A DNA stretch of 64,000 nucleotides, from contig NZ_JRLF01000014.1 in NCBI RefSeq assembly GCF_001404985.1, positions 620,001 through 684,000 on the forward strand, written 5' to 3'. Of the stretch, positions 52,619 through 60,733 are shown one piece after another. The notes below the pieces were generated by a model, which saw only the letters and a program-made list of their open reading frames with translations, was not told the origin of the DNA and made no database searches. The position numbers and the translations under genes were made by a program. Positions within the stretch are counted from its first letter, which is position 1; each line of letters begins with the position of its first letter. Source of the stretch: Flavobacterium aquidurense. GTDB lineage: Bacteria; Bacteroidota; Bacteroidia; Flavobacteriales; Flavobacteriaceae.

Positions 52619-54286
52619 ATGAAAAGCCGAATTAATTTACTTTTTTTCGTTGTTTTTTTATTGATGTTAGCCTCCTGCGGAACGTCAAGATCTATGCGTC
52701 ATCAGCCTGAAATTTCCCAATATAATGCTACAAAACCAGTTGTAATAAAACAATCTGACAGCGTTTTTATCTCTGGAAAAAATTCACTTTTAAAAAACAA
52801 ACAAGGTCTTTGGGAGTTATATGTTGAAGGCGATCCTCTGGAAATTGGTCTCAATACCGGTGCTTTATCTGATTCTCTTTTAAAAAATCAGGAGCATATT
52901 TTTTTCTCTAAAATAAAGGATATTGTACCATCTAAATTTCAACAGCGGCTTCTTCGAAATTTTCTAAAATGGTACAACAGGAAATTATATTCGAATGTTC
53001 CTGATGAATATCAAGTCGAAATTTTTGGGGTTTCAAAATATACTTCGAATGATTTTGAAAATATTGCACCACAATATCAGCGAAGTTTGTATTTGCACGC
53101 TGCACACGATATTGGTCATGCTTTGCAAGATTTAGCCTTGGTTGGCTGTTCTTCTTTTGCTGCCTGGGGAGAAAAATCTGAAGACGGGAATTTAATTCTG
53201 GGACGTAATTTTGATTTTTATGTCAGTGACGCTTTCGCGGAAAATAAAATCGTAGCGTTTATAAATCCAAAAGAAGGTCATCGATTTATGATGGTAACCT
53301 GGCCCGGAATGATTGGCGCTGTTTCAGGAATGAATGAACAAGGTTTGACGGTTACGATAAATGCTTCGAAATCTAAAATTCCGTTGATTGCCAAAACCCC
53401 AATTTCAATCCTGACACGTGAAATCCTGCAACATGCAAAAAATATTGAAGAAGCAATTGCTATCGCTAAAAAAACAGAAGTTTTTGTTTCTGAATCAATT
53501 ATGGTTGGAAGTGCAAACGATAATAAAGCTGTTTTAATTGAGGTTTCTCCTAAAAAAATGGATGTATACGAAGTACCAAATAGTAATCAATTAATTTGTT
53601 CGAATCATTTTCAGGGAGAAGGTTTAAAGGATGAAAAAAGAAATCAACTGCAAATTGCCAATAGTCATTCTGAATATCGCTTTGAAAGAATGCAGGAACT
53701 TTTTGCAGAAAATCCAAAAATAAATCCCAAAATTGCTTCTGATATTTTAAGAAATAAAAACGGTCTTAAAAATATTGCTCTGGGTTATGGAAACGAAAAA
53801 GCATTGAATCAATTGATGGCACATCATGGTGTAATTTTCAAACCTAAAGAGAAACTGGTTTGGGTATCTGCAAATCCGTATCAGTTAGGAGAGTTTGTTT
53901 GTTATAATTTAGATTCCATTTTTAAAGAGAGAAAAATGAATGCTCTTACTTCTTTTCAAGAGAAAAATTTAGACATTCCCAAAGATCCTTTTCTGGAAAC
54001 TGCGTCATATAAAAACTATCAGAAATTTAGAATCGAAGATGACAAAATAGATTTATATCTAAAAAATAAAGAAATTATAAGTCCTGAATTTATCGCAAAT
54101 TATCAATCCTTAAACCCTGATTATTGGGTTGTGTATTACAAAGCAGGGTTGTACTTTTATCAAAAAAAAGAATACCGTCTTTCTCAGATCAATTTTGAAA
54201 AAGCATTAACCAAAGAAATTACAACAGTTCCTGACAAAACAGCAATTGAAAAATATTTAAAAAAAATCAAAAGAAAATTACAATGA
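52619..54286 (+). CDS. C45-family (acyl-CoA:6-APA acyltransferase-like) lipoprotein
   Basis: I start at the ATG at 52619; a GTG two codons earlier is the alternative. A signal peptide ends at a lipobox in LMLASCGTSRS. The Ntn-hydrolase nucleophile is Cys177 in LVGCSSFAAWG, followed by GNLILGRNFDFY, the family signature. In this family the chain is normally cut before the Cys; here about 155 residues of mature lipoprotein precede it. A C-terminal helical segment (about 505-555) with a TPR-like look follows. It could hydrolyse or transfer an acyl group in the periplasm. It overlaps the ligase gene by 4 bp. Confidence 0.85.
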   Translation: MKSRINLLFFVVFLLMLASCGTSRSMRHQPEISQYNATKPVVIKQSDSVFISGKNSLLKNKQGLWELYVEGDPLEIGLNTGALSDSLLKNQEHIFFSKIKDIVPSKFQQRLLRNFLKWYNRKLYSNVPDEYQVEIFGVSKYTSNDFENIAPQYQRSLYLHAAHDIGHALQDLALVGCSSFAAWGEKSEDGNLILGRNFDFYVSDAFAENKIVAFINPKEGHRFMMVTWPGMIGAVSGMNEQGLTVTINASKSKIPLIAKTPISILTREILQHAKNIEEAIAIAKKTEVFVSESIMVGSANDNKAVLIEVSPKKMDVYEVPNSNQLICSNHFQGEGLKDEKRNQLQIANSHSEYRFERMQELFAENPKINPKIASDILRNKNGLKNIALGYGNEKALNQLMAHHGVIFKPKEKLVWVSANPYQLGEFVCYNLDSIFKERKMNALTSFQEKNLDIPKDPFLETASYKNYQKFRIEDDKIDLYLKNKEIISPEFIANYQSLNPDYWVVYYKAGLYFYQKKEYRLSQINFEKALTKEITTVPDKTAIEKYLKKIKRKLQ

Positions 54287-55572
54287 TTCCATTAATAGAA
54301 AAAGATTCTTTAGAAGAAATTAAAAATTTTCAAGAGCAAAAATTAGTAGAACTTTTACAATACATCAGTCAGAATTCCCCTTTTTATAAACGCCTTTTTG
54401 CAGGGCAAAATATTGATATTTCGAAAATTAAAACACTCGAGGATTTACAATATTTGCCTATAACAACAAAAGAAGATTTACAAGAATATAACGATGATTT
54501 TTTGTGTGTTCCGCAACATAAAATTATTGATTATGCTTCGACTTCTGGTACTTTAGGCGATCCTGTAACTTTTGGTTTAACAGATTCTGACTTAGACAGA
54601 TTAGCATATAATGAAGCTATTTCATTTGCCTGTGCCGGAATTGCTGAAGGCGATGTGGTACAATTAATGACCACAATCGACAGAAAATTTATGGCTGGAT
54701 TGGCTTATTTTCTTGGTTTGCGAAAACTAAAAGTGGGTGTAATTCGTGTTGGAGCCGGAATTCCGGAACTGCAATGGGATTCGATTTTAAAATACAAGCC
54801 TTCTTATTTAATTACGGTTCCTTCGTTTTTATTAAAGCTAATTGAATACGCCGAAGCACACGGAATCGATTATAACAATTCAAGTATAAAAGGTGCCATT
54901 TGCATTGGAGAATCTTTGCGAAACCAGGATTTTTCGATGAATATCCTATCCAATAAAATCACCGAAAAGTGGAACATCAAGTTGTTTTCGACTTATGCTT
55001 CTACAGAAATGAGCACTGCTTTTACAGAATGCGAACACGGAGTTGGTGGTCACCATCATCCGGAATTGATTATTGTTGAAGTTCTCGACGAAAATAATAT
55101 TCCGGTAAAAGAGGGCGAAATTGGCGAACTGACTTTTACGACTTTAGGCATTGAAGCTATGCCATTATTGCGTTTTAAAACCGGAGATATTGTTCAGTTA
55201 CACAATAGTCCTTGCGCTTGCGGCAGAAATACGTTGCGTGTTGGCCCAGTTGTAGGTCGTAAAAAACAAATGATTAAATATAAAGGTACAACATTGTATC
55301 CGCCAGCGATGAATGATGTTTTGAGTGGTTTTGATAATATCGAAAATCATATTATCGAAATCTCAACCAACGATTTAGGAACAGATGAAATCCTGATAAA
55401 AATCGCCGTAAAAAATCAATCTGCTGAATTTTTACAAGAAATAAAAGATCACTTTAGAGCCAAATTAAGGGTTACACCAAAGATAGAATTCGCCTCAAAA
55501 GAAACTCTGAATCCGTTAGTTTTTAACCCAATGAGCCGAAAACCTATTCGGTTTTTTGATTATAGAGTTTAG
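54283..55572 (+). CDS. PaaK-like AMP-dependent acyl ligase
   Basis: The 429-residue adenylate-forming enzyme is shaped like phenylacetate-CoA ligase: P-loop-like STSGTLGDPVTFG (about residue 86), YASTEMSTAF (about 238), LRFKTGDIV (about 296) and a zinc-type CACGRNTLR. It would activate 4-coumarate from the tyrosine ammonia-lyase for loading on CoA or directly on the carrier protein. It is the last gene of the pigment locus; a 151-bp repeat-bearing gap follows. Confidence 0.9.
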   Translation: MIPLIEKDSLEEIKNFQEQKLVELLQYISQNSPFYKRLFAGQNIDISKIKTLEDLQYLPITTKEDLQEYNDDFLCVPQHKIIDYASTSGTLGDPVTFGLTDSDLDRLAYNEAISFACAGIAEGDVVQLMTTIDRKFMAGLAYFLGLRKLKVGVIRVGAGIPELQWDSILKYKPSYLITVPSFLLKLIEYAEAHGIDYNNSSIKGAICIGESLRNQDFSMNILSNKITEKWNIKLFSTYASTEMSTAFTECEHGVGGHHHPELIIVEVLDENNIPVKEGEIGELTFTTLGIEAMPLLRFKTGDIVQLHNSPCACGRNTLRVGPVVGRKKQMIKYKGTTLYPPAMNDVLSGFDNIENHIIEISTNDLGTDEILIKIAVKNQSAEFLQEIKDHFRAKLRVTPKIEFASKETLNPLVFNPMSRKPIRFFDYRV

Positions 55573-55577
55573 AAAAA

Positions 55578-55671
55578 AGGTACAAAGTAACAAAGGTCCA
55601 GAGGTACAAAGGCTCTTAATCAATGTTATAAAAAAAACCTTTGTCCCTTTGTTACTTTGAGCCTTTGTACC
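55578..55671. repeat. interleaved inverted repeats after ligase gene
   Basis: Segment 55583-55596 (CAAAGTAACAAAGG) pairs with 55646-55659 and segment 55603-55615 (GGTACAAAGGCTC) pairs with 55659-55671. The order is A, B, A', B', so the pairs interleave instead of nesting. It lies at the end of the pigment operon and may act as a terminator or dispersed element. Confidence 0.5.
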
Positions 55672-55676
55672 TCGAA

Positions 55677-55708
55677 TTGTGCAATTCGACTAAAAAGTTG
55701 TAATTTTG
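55677..55708 (+). promoter_or_regulatory. dusB promoter
   Basis: TTG at 55677-55679 and TAATTTTG at 55701-55708 fit the Bacteroidetes -33/-7 pattern with a 21-base spacer. The -7 box ends 15 bp before the ATG at 55724, so the leader is short. Confidence 0.5.
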
Positions 55709-55723
55709 CACAAAATATTGAAG

Positions 55724-56716
55724 ATGGTCAAGATTGGCAACATAGAATTACCCGAATTTCCTTTATTACTCGCACCGATGGAAGATGTTAGTGATCCGCC
55801 GTTTCGCAGATTATGCAAAACGCATGGCGCTGACATGATGTATTCTGAATTTATTTCGTCAGAAGGATTGATTCGTGATGCTATTAAAAGTAGAATGAAG
55901 CTGGATATTTTTGATTACGAACGTCCGGTTGGAATTCAGATTTTTGGTGGTGATGAAGAAGCAATGGCGCTTTCGTCTAAAATTGTTTCTACGGTAAAGC
56001 CTGATTTAGTGGACATTAATTTTGGATGTCCGGTAAAAAAGGTAGTTTGTAAAGGTGCAGGTGCAGGAGTTCTAAAAGATGTCGATTTGATGGTACGTTT
56101 GACAAAAGCGGTCATCAGAAGTACTGATTTGCCCGTTACTGTAAAAACCCGTTTAGGCTGGGATGAAAATTCTATCAATATTGATGAAGTTGCCGAAAGA
56201 CTTCAGGATATTGGTGTTCAGGCTCTAACGATTCACGCAAGAACCCGTGCACAAATGTATAAGGGACATTCTGACTGGTCACATATTGCCCGAGTAAAAA
56301 ACAATCCGAGAATTACAATGCCTATTTTTGGAAATGGCGATATCGATAATCCTGAAAAAGCATTAAAATATAAAAACGAATACGGTATTGACGGAATCAT
56401 GATTGGTCGTGCTGCAATTGGTTATCCGTGGATTTTTAACGAAATCAAGCACTATTTTAAAACAGGTGAACACTTGGCTGCTCCAACAGTTGCTGATCGT
56501 GTAGAAGCCGCGAGAAACCACCTTATGTGGTCAATGGAATGGAAAGGTGAACGTTTAGGAATCGTTGAAATGCGACGTCATTATACCAACTATTTCAAAG
56601 GAATTCATTCGTTTAAAGAATACAAACAAAAGTTGGTGACCACTGATGAACCTGAAGCTTTGTTTACCATTATGAAAGAAATTGAACAGGTTTATGCCGG
56701 ATATGAGTTTGTTTAG
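55724..56716 (+). CDS. dusB: tRNA-dihydrouridine synthase B
   Basis: The 330-residue FMN enzyme reduces uridines in tRNA to dihydrouridine. Family landmarks are LLAPMEDVSDPPFRRL near the N terminus, the catalytic Cys in NFGCPVKKVVCKGAGAG, TVKTRLGWD, and the phosphate loop IMIGRAAIGYPWIF. The nifR3/DusB type is supported by the C-terminal MRRHYTNYFKG. I start at the ATG at 55724, since a TTG at 55706 lies inside the promoter box. It is not connected to the pigment operon. Confidence 0.93.
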   Translation: MVKIGNIELPEFPLLLAPMEDVSDPPFRRLCKTHGADMMYSEFISSEGLIRDAIKSRMKLDIFDYERPVGIQIFGGDEEAMALSSKIVSTVKPDLVDINFGCPVKKVVCKGAGAGVLKDVDLMVRLTKAVIRSTDLPVTVKTRLGWDENSINIDEVAERLQDIGVQALTIHARTRAQMYKGHSDWSHIARVKNNPRITMPIFGNGDIDNPEKALKYKNEYGIDGIMIGRAAIGYPWIFNEIKHYFKTGEHLAAPTVADRVEAARNHLMWSMEWKGERLGIVEMRRHYTNYFKGIHSFKEYKQKLVTTDEPEALFTIMKEIEQVYAGYEFV

Positions 56717-56765
56717 ACTATAATAATCTTTGTCAAGTTTAAAACTATGGTAAAGATGCTGATAC

Positions 56766-56797
56766 AAAAAAGACCTTCAAAATTGAAGGTCTTTTTT
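56766..56797. terminator. bidirectional terminator, copy 1
   Basis: The stem AAAGACCTTCAA / TTGAAGGTCTTT is flanked by A and T tracts on both sides, so it can end dusB (plus) and yoeB (minus). It is almost identical to the hairpin at 57405-57438. Confidence 0.8.
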
Positions 56798-56805
56798 GTT
56801 TTTTA

Positions 56806-57081
56806 TTAATCATCATAATGAAATCTACATTGTATTATAATACATTTTTGATCGATTCCTTTAGTTCCAGAAACTTTATAAACTAATCGATGTTCTCCAT
56901 TAATTCTTCGGGACCAAAAGCTTTTTAAGTCATGACGTAACGGTTCTGGTTTCCCAATTCCTTTAAACGGATTTTGTCTAATTGATTTAATTAATTCTTT
57001 TATTTTTATTGCGGTGTCAGTATCATTTTCAATCCAGTATTCAAACTCTTCCCAACCATTTTTAGTAAAACAAATATCCAT
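56806..57081 (-). CDS. yoeB: YoeB-type toxin (RelE superfamily)
   Basis: The 91-residue protein has the YoeB outline: N-terminal FTKNGWEEFEYWIEND, middle IRQNPFKGIGKPEPLRHDL and C-terminal SRRINGEHRLVYKV, then CRFHYDD with the His-Tyr pair of the active site. YoeB cuts mRNA on the ribosome. The antitoxin gene lies 5 bp upstream on the same strand. The catalytic Glu, Arg, and His/Tyr residues are present, so it should be functional. Confidence 0.92.
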   Translation of the reverse strand: MDICFTKNGWEEFEYWIENDTDTAIKIKELIKSIRQNPFKGIGKPEPLRHDLKSFWSRRINGEHRLVYKVSGTKGIDQKCIIIQCRFHYDD

Positions 57082-57086
57082 AGAAT

Positions 57087-57344
57087 CTAAAGTTCATCTA
57101 AATTATAAGTACTGAGTTTTCCATTTTCCATTTGTTCTATAGATTCTGAAAGTCTTTTTCTATTCGCTTTAGTTGATAGCAAATGCTGTGTTTCTAATAT
57201 TGAATTGTATTCTTTCATAGAAATTATTACAACCGCATCTTCCTCAGTATTTCTTGGAACGACAATAATCTCTGATGATTCAGATACTTCATCAAAATAG
57301 TTTTTGATATTTTTTCTTAATGTAGATATTGTTATTGCTTTCAT
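57087..57344 (-). CDS. yefM: YefM/Phd-type antitoxin
   Basis: I start at the ATG at 57344 (MKAITISTLRKNIKNYFDEV), the normal YefM start; a TTG further upstream lies in the promoter region. The 85-residue protein has the Phd/YefM DNA-binding N terminus and the flexible C-terminal tail that binds the toxin (SIEQMENGKLSTYNLDEL). It should neutralise YoeB and repress its own promoter with it. Confidence 0.92.
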   Translation of the reverse strand: MKAITISTLRKNIKNYFDEVSESSEIIVVPRNTEEDAVVIISMKEYNSILETQHLLSTKANRKRLSESIEQMENGKLSTYNLDEL

Positions 57345-57372
57345 TTTTACTTGATTTAAAGCGTGCTTTATT

Positions 57373-57392
57373 TTGTACATTCAAAGGTACAA
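57373..57392 (-). promoter_or_regulatory. yefM-yoeB promoter and operator
   Basis: TTGTAC at 57373-57378 and GTACAA at 57387-57392 form an inverted repeat with an 8-bp centre; the minus-strand -7 box TACCTTTG (57390 to 57383) overlaps it. Operators of the E. coli yefM-yoeB system carry TGTACA cores, so this site probably mediates autorepression. Confidence 0.55.
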
Positions 57393-57404
57393 AAAATATT
57401 CTAC

Positions 57405-57438
57405 AAAAAAGACCTTCAAAATTTGAAGGTCTTTTTTT
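57405..57438. terminator. bidirectional terminator, copy 2
   Basis: The stem AAAGACCTTCAAA / TTTGAAGGTCTTT has A and T tracts on both sides. It lies 8 bp after the MATE gene stop on the minus strand and differs from the copy at 56766-56797 by about one inserted T. Confidence 0.8.
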
Positions 57439-57445
57439 GTATAAA

Positions 57446-58873
57446 CTATACTTGAATACGTTTCCATTTTCCTCTTTTGTAGAAAAATATTCCCGCTAAT
57501 GTTATGGCAGTTTCGGCAACCGGAATTGCAATAAAAACTCCTGTTGGTCCCATATTAAAATGTTTAGCCAATATGTATGCTAACGGGATTTGGAACAACC
57601 AAAAACCAAAAAAATTAATTCCGGTTGGTGTCCAGGTATCTCCTGCTCCATTGAATGTGTTGATTAAAACCATTCCAATTCCGTAAAAGATAAAACCGAT
57701 ACTCATAATCTGTAAAGCTTCAACGGCTATTGTTCTTACCAATTCATCATTCGTAAAAAACGAAATGATATATTTTCCAAAACATAGTGTAATTATCATG
57801 ATTGTTGCCATAAAAATGACATTATATCTGGCTGTGGTATAAACGGATTTCTCAGCACGATCAATTTGTTTTGCTCCTAAATTTTGCCCAACCAACGTGG
57901 CTGCGGCATTACTCAATCCCCAAGCCGGAAGAATAAAAAACATCATAATTCTAAGTGCTGTCTGGTATCCTGCTGATCCATGATCACCGCCTGTTGTTGC
58001 TACCAATTGCGCCAGGAATATCCAGCTACAAGAGGCAATAACAAATTGTAAAACACCGGGAGCTGCAATTTTGACCAATGCTTTTATCTGATGAAAATCC
58101 GGAATGAAATATGAAATTTTAATTTTCAAAACACCATTGCCTAAAAACAAATGATATAATTGGTACAATACCCCAATGGTTCTCCCTAATGTTGTTGCTA
58201 TAGCCGCACCAGTTAATCCAAAAGCTGGAATTGGCCCAAGACCATTAATTAATATAGGGCATAATATGATATTGCAAATATTGGCTAACCAAAGACTTTT
58301 CATGGCAATAGCTGCATTTCCTGCTCCACGAAATATTCCGTTGATCAGGAATAAAAGCATAATACATAAACTTCCGCCAATCATAATTTGGGTAAAGATA
58401 TATCCGTGTTCTGCGGCTTGTTCTGATGCACCCATCAAAATCAAAATTTCTTTGGCATACAGAACTCCCAGAATGCTAATTATGGTATTAATTACCAAGG
58501 CAACTATAATAGCCTGCATTCCTGCTTTTGCTGCAGCAACAGGATCTTTTTCGCCAATACGCCTTGCTACAACTGCTGTTGCGGCCATACTCATACCTAT
58601 TGCGACTGAATATATAATAGTAAGTACAGATTCAGTAAGACCAACGGTTTGAATAGCAAAACTGCTATGCTCTAAATGTCCTACGAAATATAAATCGACC
58701 AAAGCAAAAACAGATTCCATCATCATTTCTAAAACCATTGGAATGGCCAATAGAATAACGGCTTTTTTTATGCTTCCTGCTGTATAATCAAAAGATTCAT
58801 CTCCTTTGATTGCTTGTTTTAAAGTGGTGAAAATTTTAGAAAGTAAACTTTTCTTTATTGTTGTTTCTGTCAT
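57446..58873 (-). CDS. MATE-family efflux transporter
   Basis: The 475-residue inner-membrane protein has about 12 hydrophobic segments in two MatE halves (about 30-190 and 255-420). Typical family parts are PMVLEMMMESVFALVDLYFV near the N terminus and NTFNGAGDTWTPTGINFFGF in the second half. It exports cationic or aromatic compounds with a sodium or proton gradient. It is transcribed alone on the minus strand, ending at the terminator shared with the toxin-antitoxin cassette. Confidence 0.93.
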   Translation of the reverse strand: MTETTIKKSLLSKIFTTLKQAIKGDESFDYTAGSIKKAVILLAIPMVLEMMMESVFALVDLYFVGHLEHSSFAIQTVGLTESVLTIIYSVAIGMSMAATAVVARRIGEKDPVAAAKAGMQAIIVALVINTIISILGVLYAKEILILMGASEQAAEHGYIFTQIMIGGSLCIMLLFLINGIFRGAGNAAIAMKSLWLANICNIILCPILINGLGPIPAFGLTGAAIATTLGRTIGVLYQLYHLFLGNGVLKIKISYFIPDFHQIKALVKIAAPGVLQFVIASCSWIFLAQLVATTGGDHGSAGYQTALRIMMFFILPAWGLSNAAATLVGQNLGAKQIDRAEKSVYTTARYNVIFMATIMIITLCFGKYIISFFTNDELVRTIAVEALQIMSIGFIFYGIGMVLINTFNGAGDTWTPTGINFFGFWLFQIPLAYILAKHFNMGPTGVFIAIPVAETAITLAGIFFYKRGKWKRIQV

Positions 58874-59043
58874 GATGTGTTAGGATAAAAAATGGTATTA
58901 GCTCAGATACAATAATCTGAACTCGAAAAAATAAACGTAAGTATCCTAATTATTAAAAAAATAAAATAGGATTAGGCAGAAACAATCATAAACTGTAGTT
59001 TTTTAAGAGGATAAATATAAGTAATATTTTTTAGGAAGAAATA

Positions 59044-60243
59044 TTAATCCAATAACTTTTTACTTACTCTGCTACTGGCAATTAAAGAAGCTACAAAACC
59101 TAGTGATACAATCGTTCCCATAACTATAAGTACGTTTTCGAGATTGAAAACTACGGGATATGCCAAGGTTGGCGTAATCATGATTAGTTCATATTGTTGC
59201 TGTAAAAGCACTAAAATAATACCCAGAACAAGACCAATTATACCTCCAAAAACGCTGAGTAAAGTTCCCTGAAGCAGGAATATTTTTCGCAGGCTATTGA
59301 TTTCTGTTCCCAGATTAAAAAGGGTTTTTAAGTTTCCTTTCTTCTCTAAAATCATCATTATCAAAGCTCCAACTAAGTTAAAAAGTGCTACAATAATTAC
59401 TAAGGTAAAAATCAGGTAAACAACAATATTCTCTGTATTCAGCATTTTGTACAAAGACTCGTTAAGTTGCGCTCTGTTTTTTGAGGTGATTTTATTATTG
59501 AAAATTGTTTTTAGTTGATCACTAATAGCATTTTCGTTGGCATTATCTTTCAGATTAAATTCGATTCCCGAAATTTGATTGGGTTTGTACATCAATAATT
59601 CCTGTGCTAAACCCAAATCTGCAAAAACATATTTTGAATCTAAATCTTCACTGATCGAATAAATTCCAACTGGCAGAACATCTGTTTTATTAAATGCTTC
59701 GTCAGGATTTTCAATTGCGCCTTTTCCTGGTTTTGGTGCAAAAATTTGTAATGGGTTTTCGAAATCAAGAATTCCCATCGAAAAATCCTGAGCAATTCCG
59801 TAGCCAATAACCACCTGATAAGTATCAGGTTTAAACCATTCGCCATTAAAGAGCTTTTTTTTGATATCGTTTACAACCGGATAGTTTTTGTCGACTCCTT
59901 TTAGATAAGTTACCTGCTGTTTGTCTTTAAATAAAAACAGAACCCTTTCTTCAATAATTTTGGTGTATGAAACAACGCCATCAATCTTTTTAATTTGATT
60001 TTCCTGATCTGGTGTAATCAAAAATGATTTTCCGTATGTGCTTGTAATTTTTAAATCAGGATCTATTTCGTTTGTAAACGAAAGGCTAAAAATTTTTAAT
60101 CCGCTAAAAACGGACAATACCACAAACAAAGCCATTGTACCAACAATAATTCCCATGCTGGCAATACGATTAATAATATTGATAGCATTGTTTTTACTCT
60201 TGCTAAAAATATAACGTTTGGCTATGTAAAGGGGGAAATTCAA
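59044..60243 (-). CDS. FtsX/LolC-E-like ABC transporter permease
   Basis: The 399-residue permease has one N-terminal membrane segment (about 27-50), a MacB-type periplasmic domain (about 55-255), and three C-terminal segments (about 275-300, 315-345, 365-390). The ending SLGFVASLIASSRVSKKLLD is typical. LolC/E proteins release lipoproteins from the inner membrane; no lolD is adjacent, so the ATPase must be elsewhere. It lies 1 bp downstream of rbfA on the same strand, so the two are co-transcribed. Confidence 0.9.
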   Translation of the reverse strand: MNFPLYIAKRYIFSKSKNNAINIINRIASMGIIVGTMALFVVLSVFSGLKIFSLSFTNEIDPDLKITSTYGKSFLITPDQENQIKKIDGVVSYTKIIEERVLFLFKDKQQVTYLKGVDKNYPVVNDIKKKLFNGEWFKPDTYQVVIGYGIAQDFSMGILDFENPLQIFAPKPGKGAIENPDEAFNKTDVLPVGIYSISEDLDSKYVFADLGLAQELLMYKPNQISGIEFNLKDNANENAISDQLKTIFNNKITSKNRAQLNESLYKMLNTENIVVYLIFTLVIIVALFNLVGALIMMILEKKGNLKTLFNLGTEINSLRKIFLLQGTLLSVFGGIIGLVLGIILVLLQQQYELIMITPTLAYPVVFNLENVLIVMGTIVSLGFVASLIASSRVSKKLLD

Positions 60244-60244
60244 T

Positions 60245-60637
60245 TTATGATTTTCTTCTTTTTTCTAAAAGATCACGATTTTCAATTGGGTTTTCTCTGT
60301 TTGATAACGCATTATCAATTTTTTCGATATAGTCTAAAGAGTCATCGATAAAGAATACAAGATTTGGTACACGACGCAATTGCAAACGTACACGTTGCGA
60401 TAAATCGTGTTTGATTAAAGTACTGTTTGATTTTATACCTTCTAAAGTTTCTTTGGCTTTGTCCTGAGGAAAAATGCTTAAATACACGGTTGCTACAGAT
60501 AAATCTGAAGTAACACTAACTTTGGATACCGAAATTACCAAATTACTAATTCCGTTTTTTCTCACTTCACCTTGCAAAATATCAACCAAATCTTTCTGGA
60601 TGACACCGCCTATTTTTTTCTGTCTATTTGTTTCCAT
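60245..60637 (-). CDS. rbfA: ribosome-binding factor A
   Basis: The 130-residue KH-fold protein helps mature 16S rRNA and the 30S subunit. The N terminus RQKKIGGVIQKDLVDILQGE and the segments VSVTSDLSVATVYLS and LRRVPNLVFFIDDSLDY match the family. It is followed 1 bp later by the permease gene. Confidence 0.95.
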   Translation of the reverse strand: METNRQKKIGGVIQKDLVDILQGEVRKNGISNLVISVSKVSVTSDLSVATVYLSIFPQDKAKETLEGIKSNSTLIKHDLSQRVRLQLRRVPNLVFFIDDSLDYIEKIDNALSNRENPIENRDLLEKRRKS

Positions 60638-60706
60638 AGTGCAAAAATACTATTTTTAAATTTCAATCTTAACAATTTAAGCTGAACAATTGCAATTGTA
60701 ACATAA

Positions 60707-60732
60707 AAAAGGGAGCTAATTAGCTCCCTTTT
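60707..60732 (-). terminator. terminator of EnvC operon
   Basis: The stem AAAAGGGAGCTAA / TTAGCTCCCTTTT is a near-perfect palindrome with A and T tracts on both sides, right at the stop codon of the EnvC-like gene. Confidence 0.8.
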
Positions 60733-60733
60733 A

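Noticed and set aside
58176..58652. 158-residue open frame antisense to the MATE gene
   Set aside because: The MATE protein has its membrane motifs on the minus strand; the plus frame looks like a shadow of hydrophobic codons.
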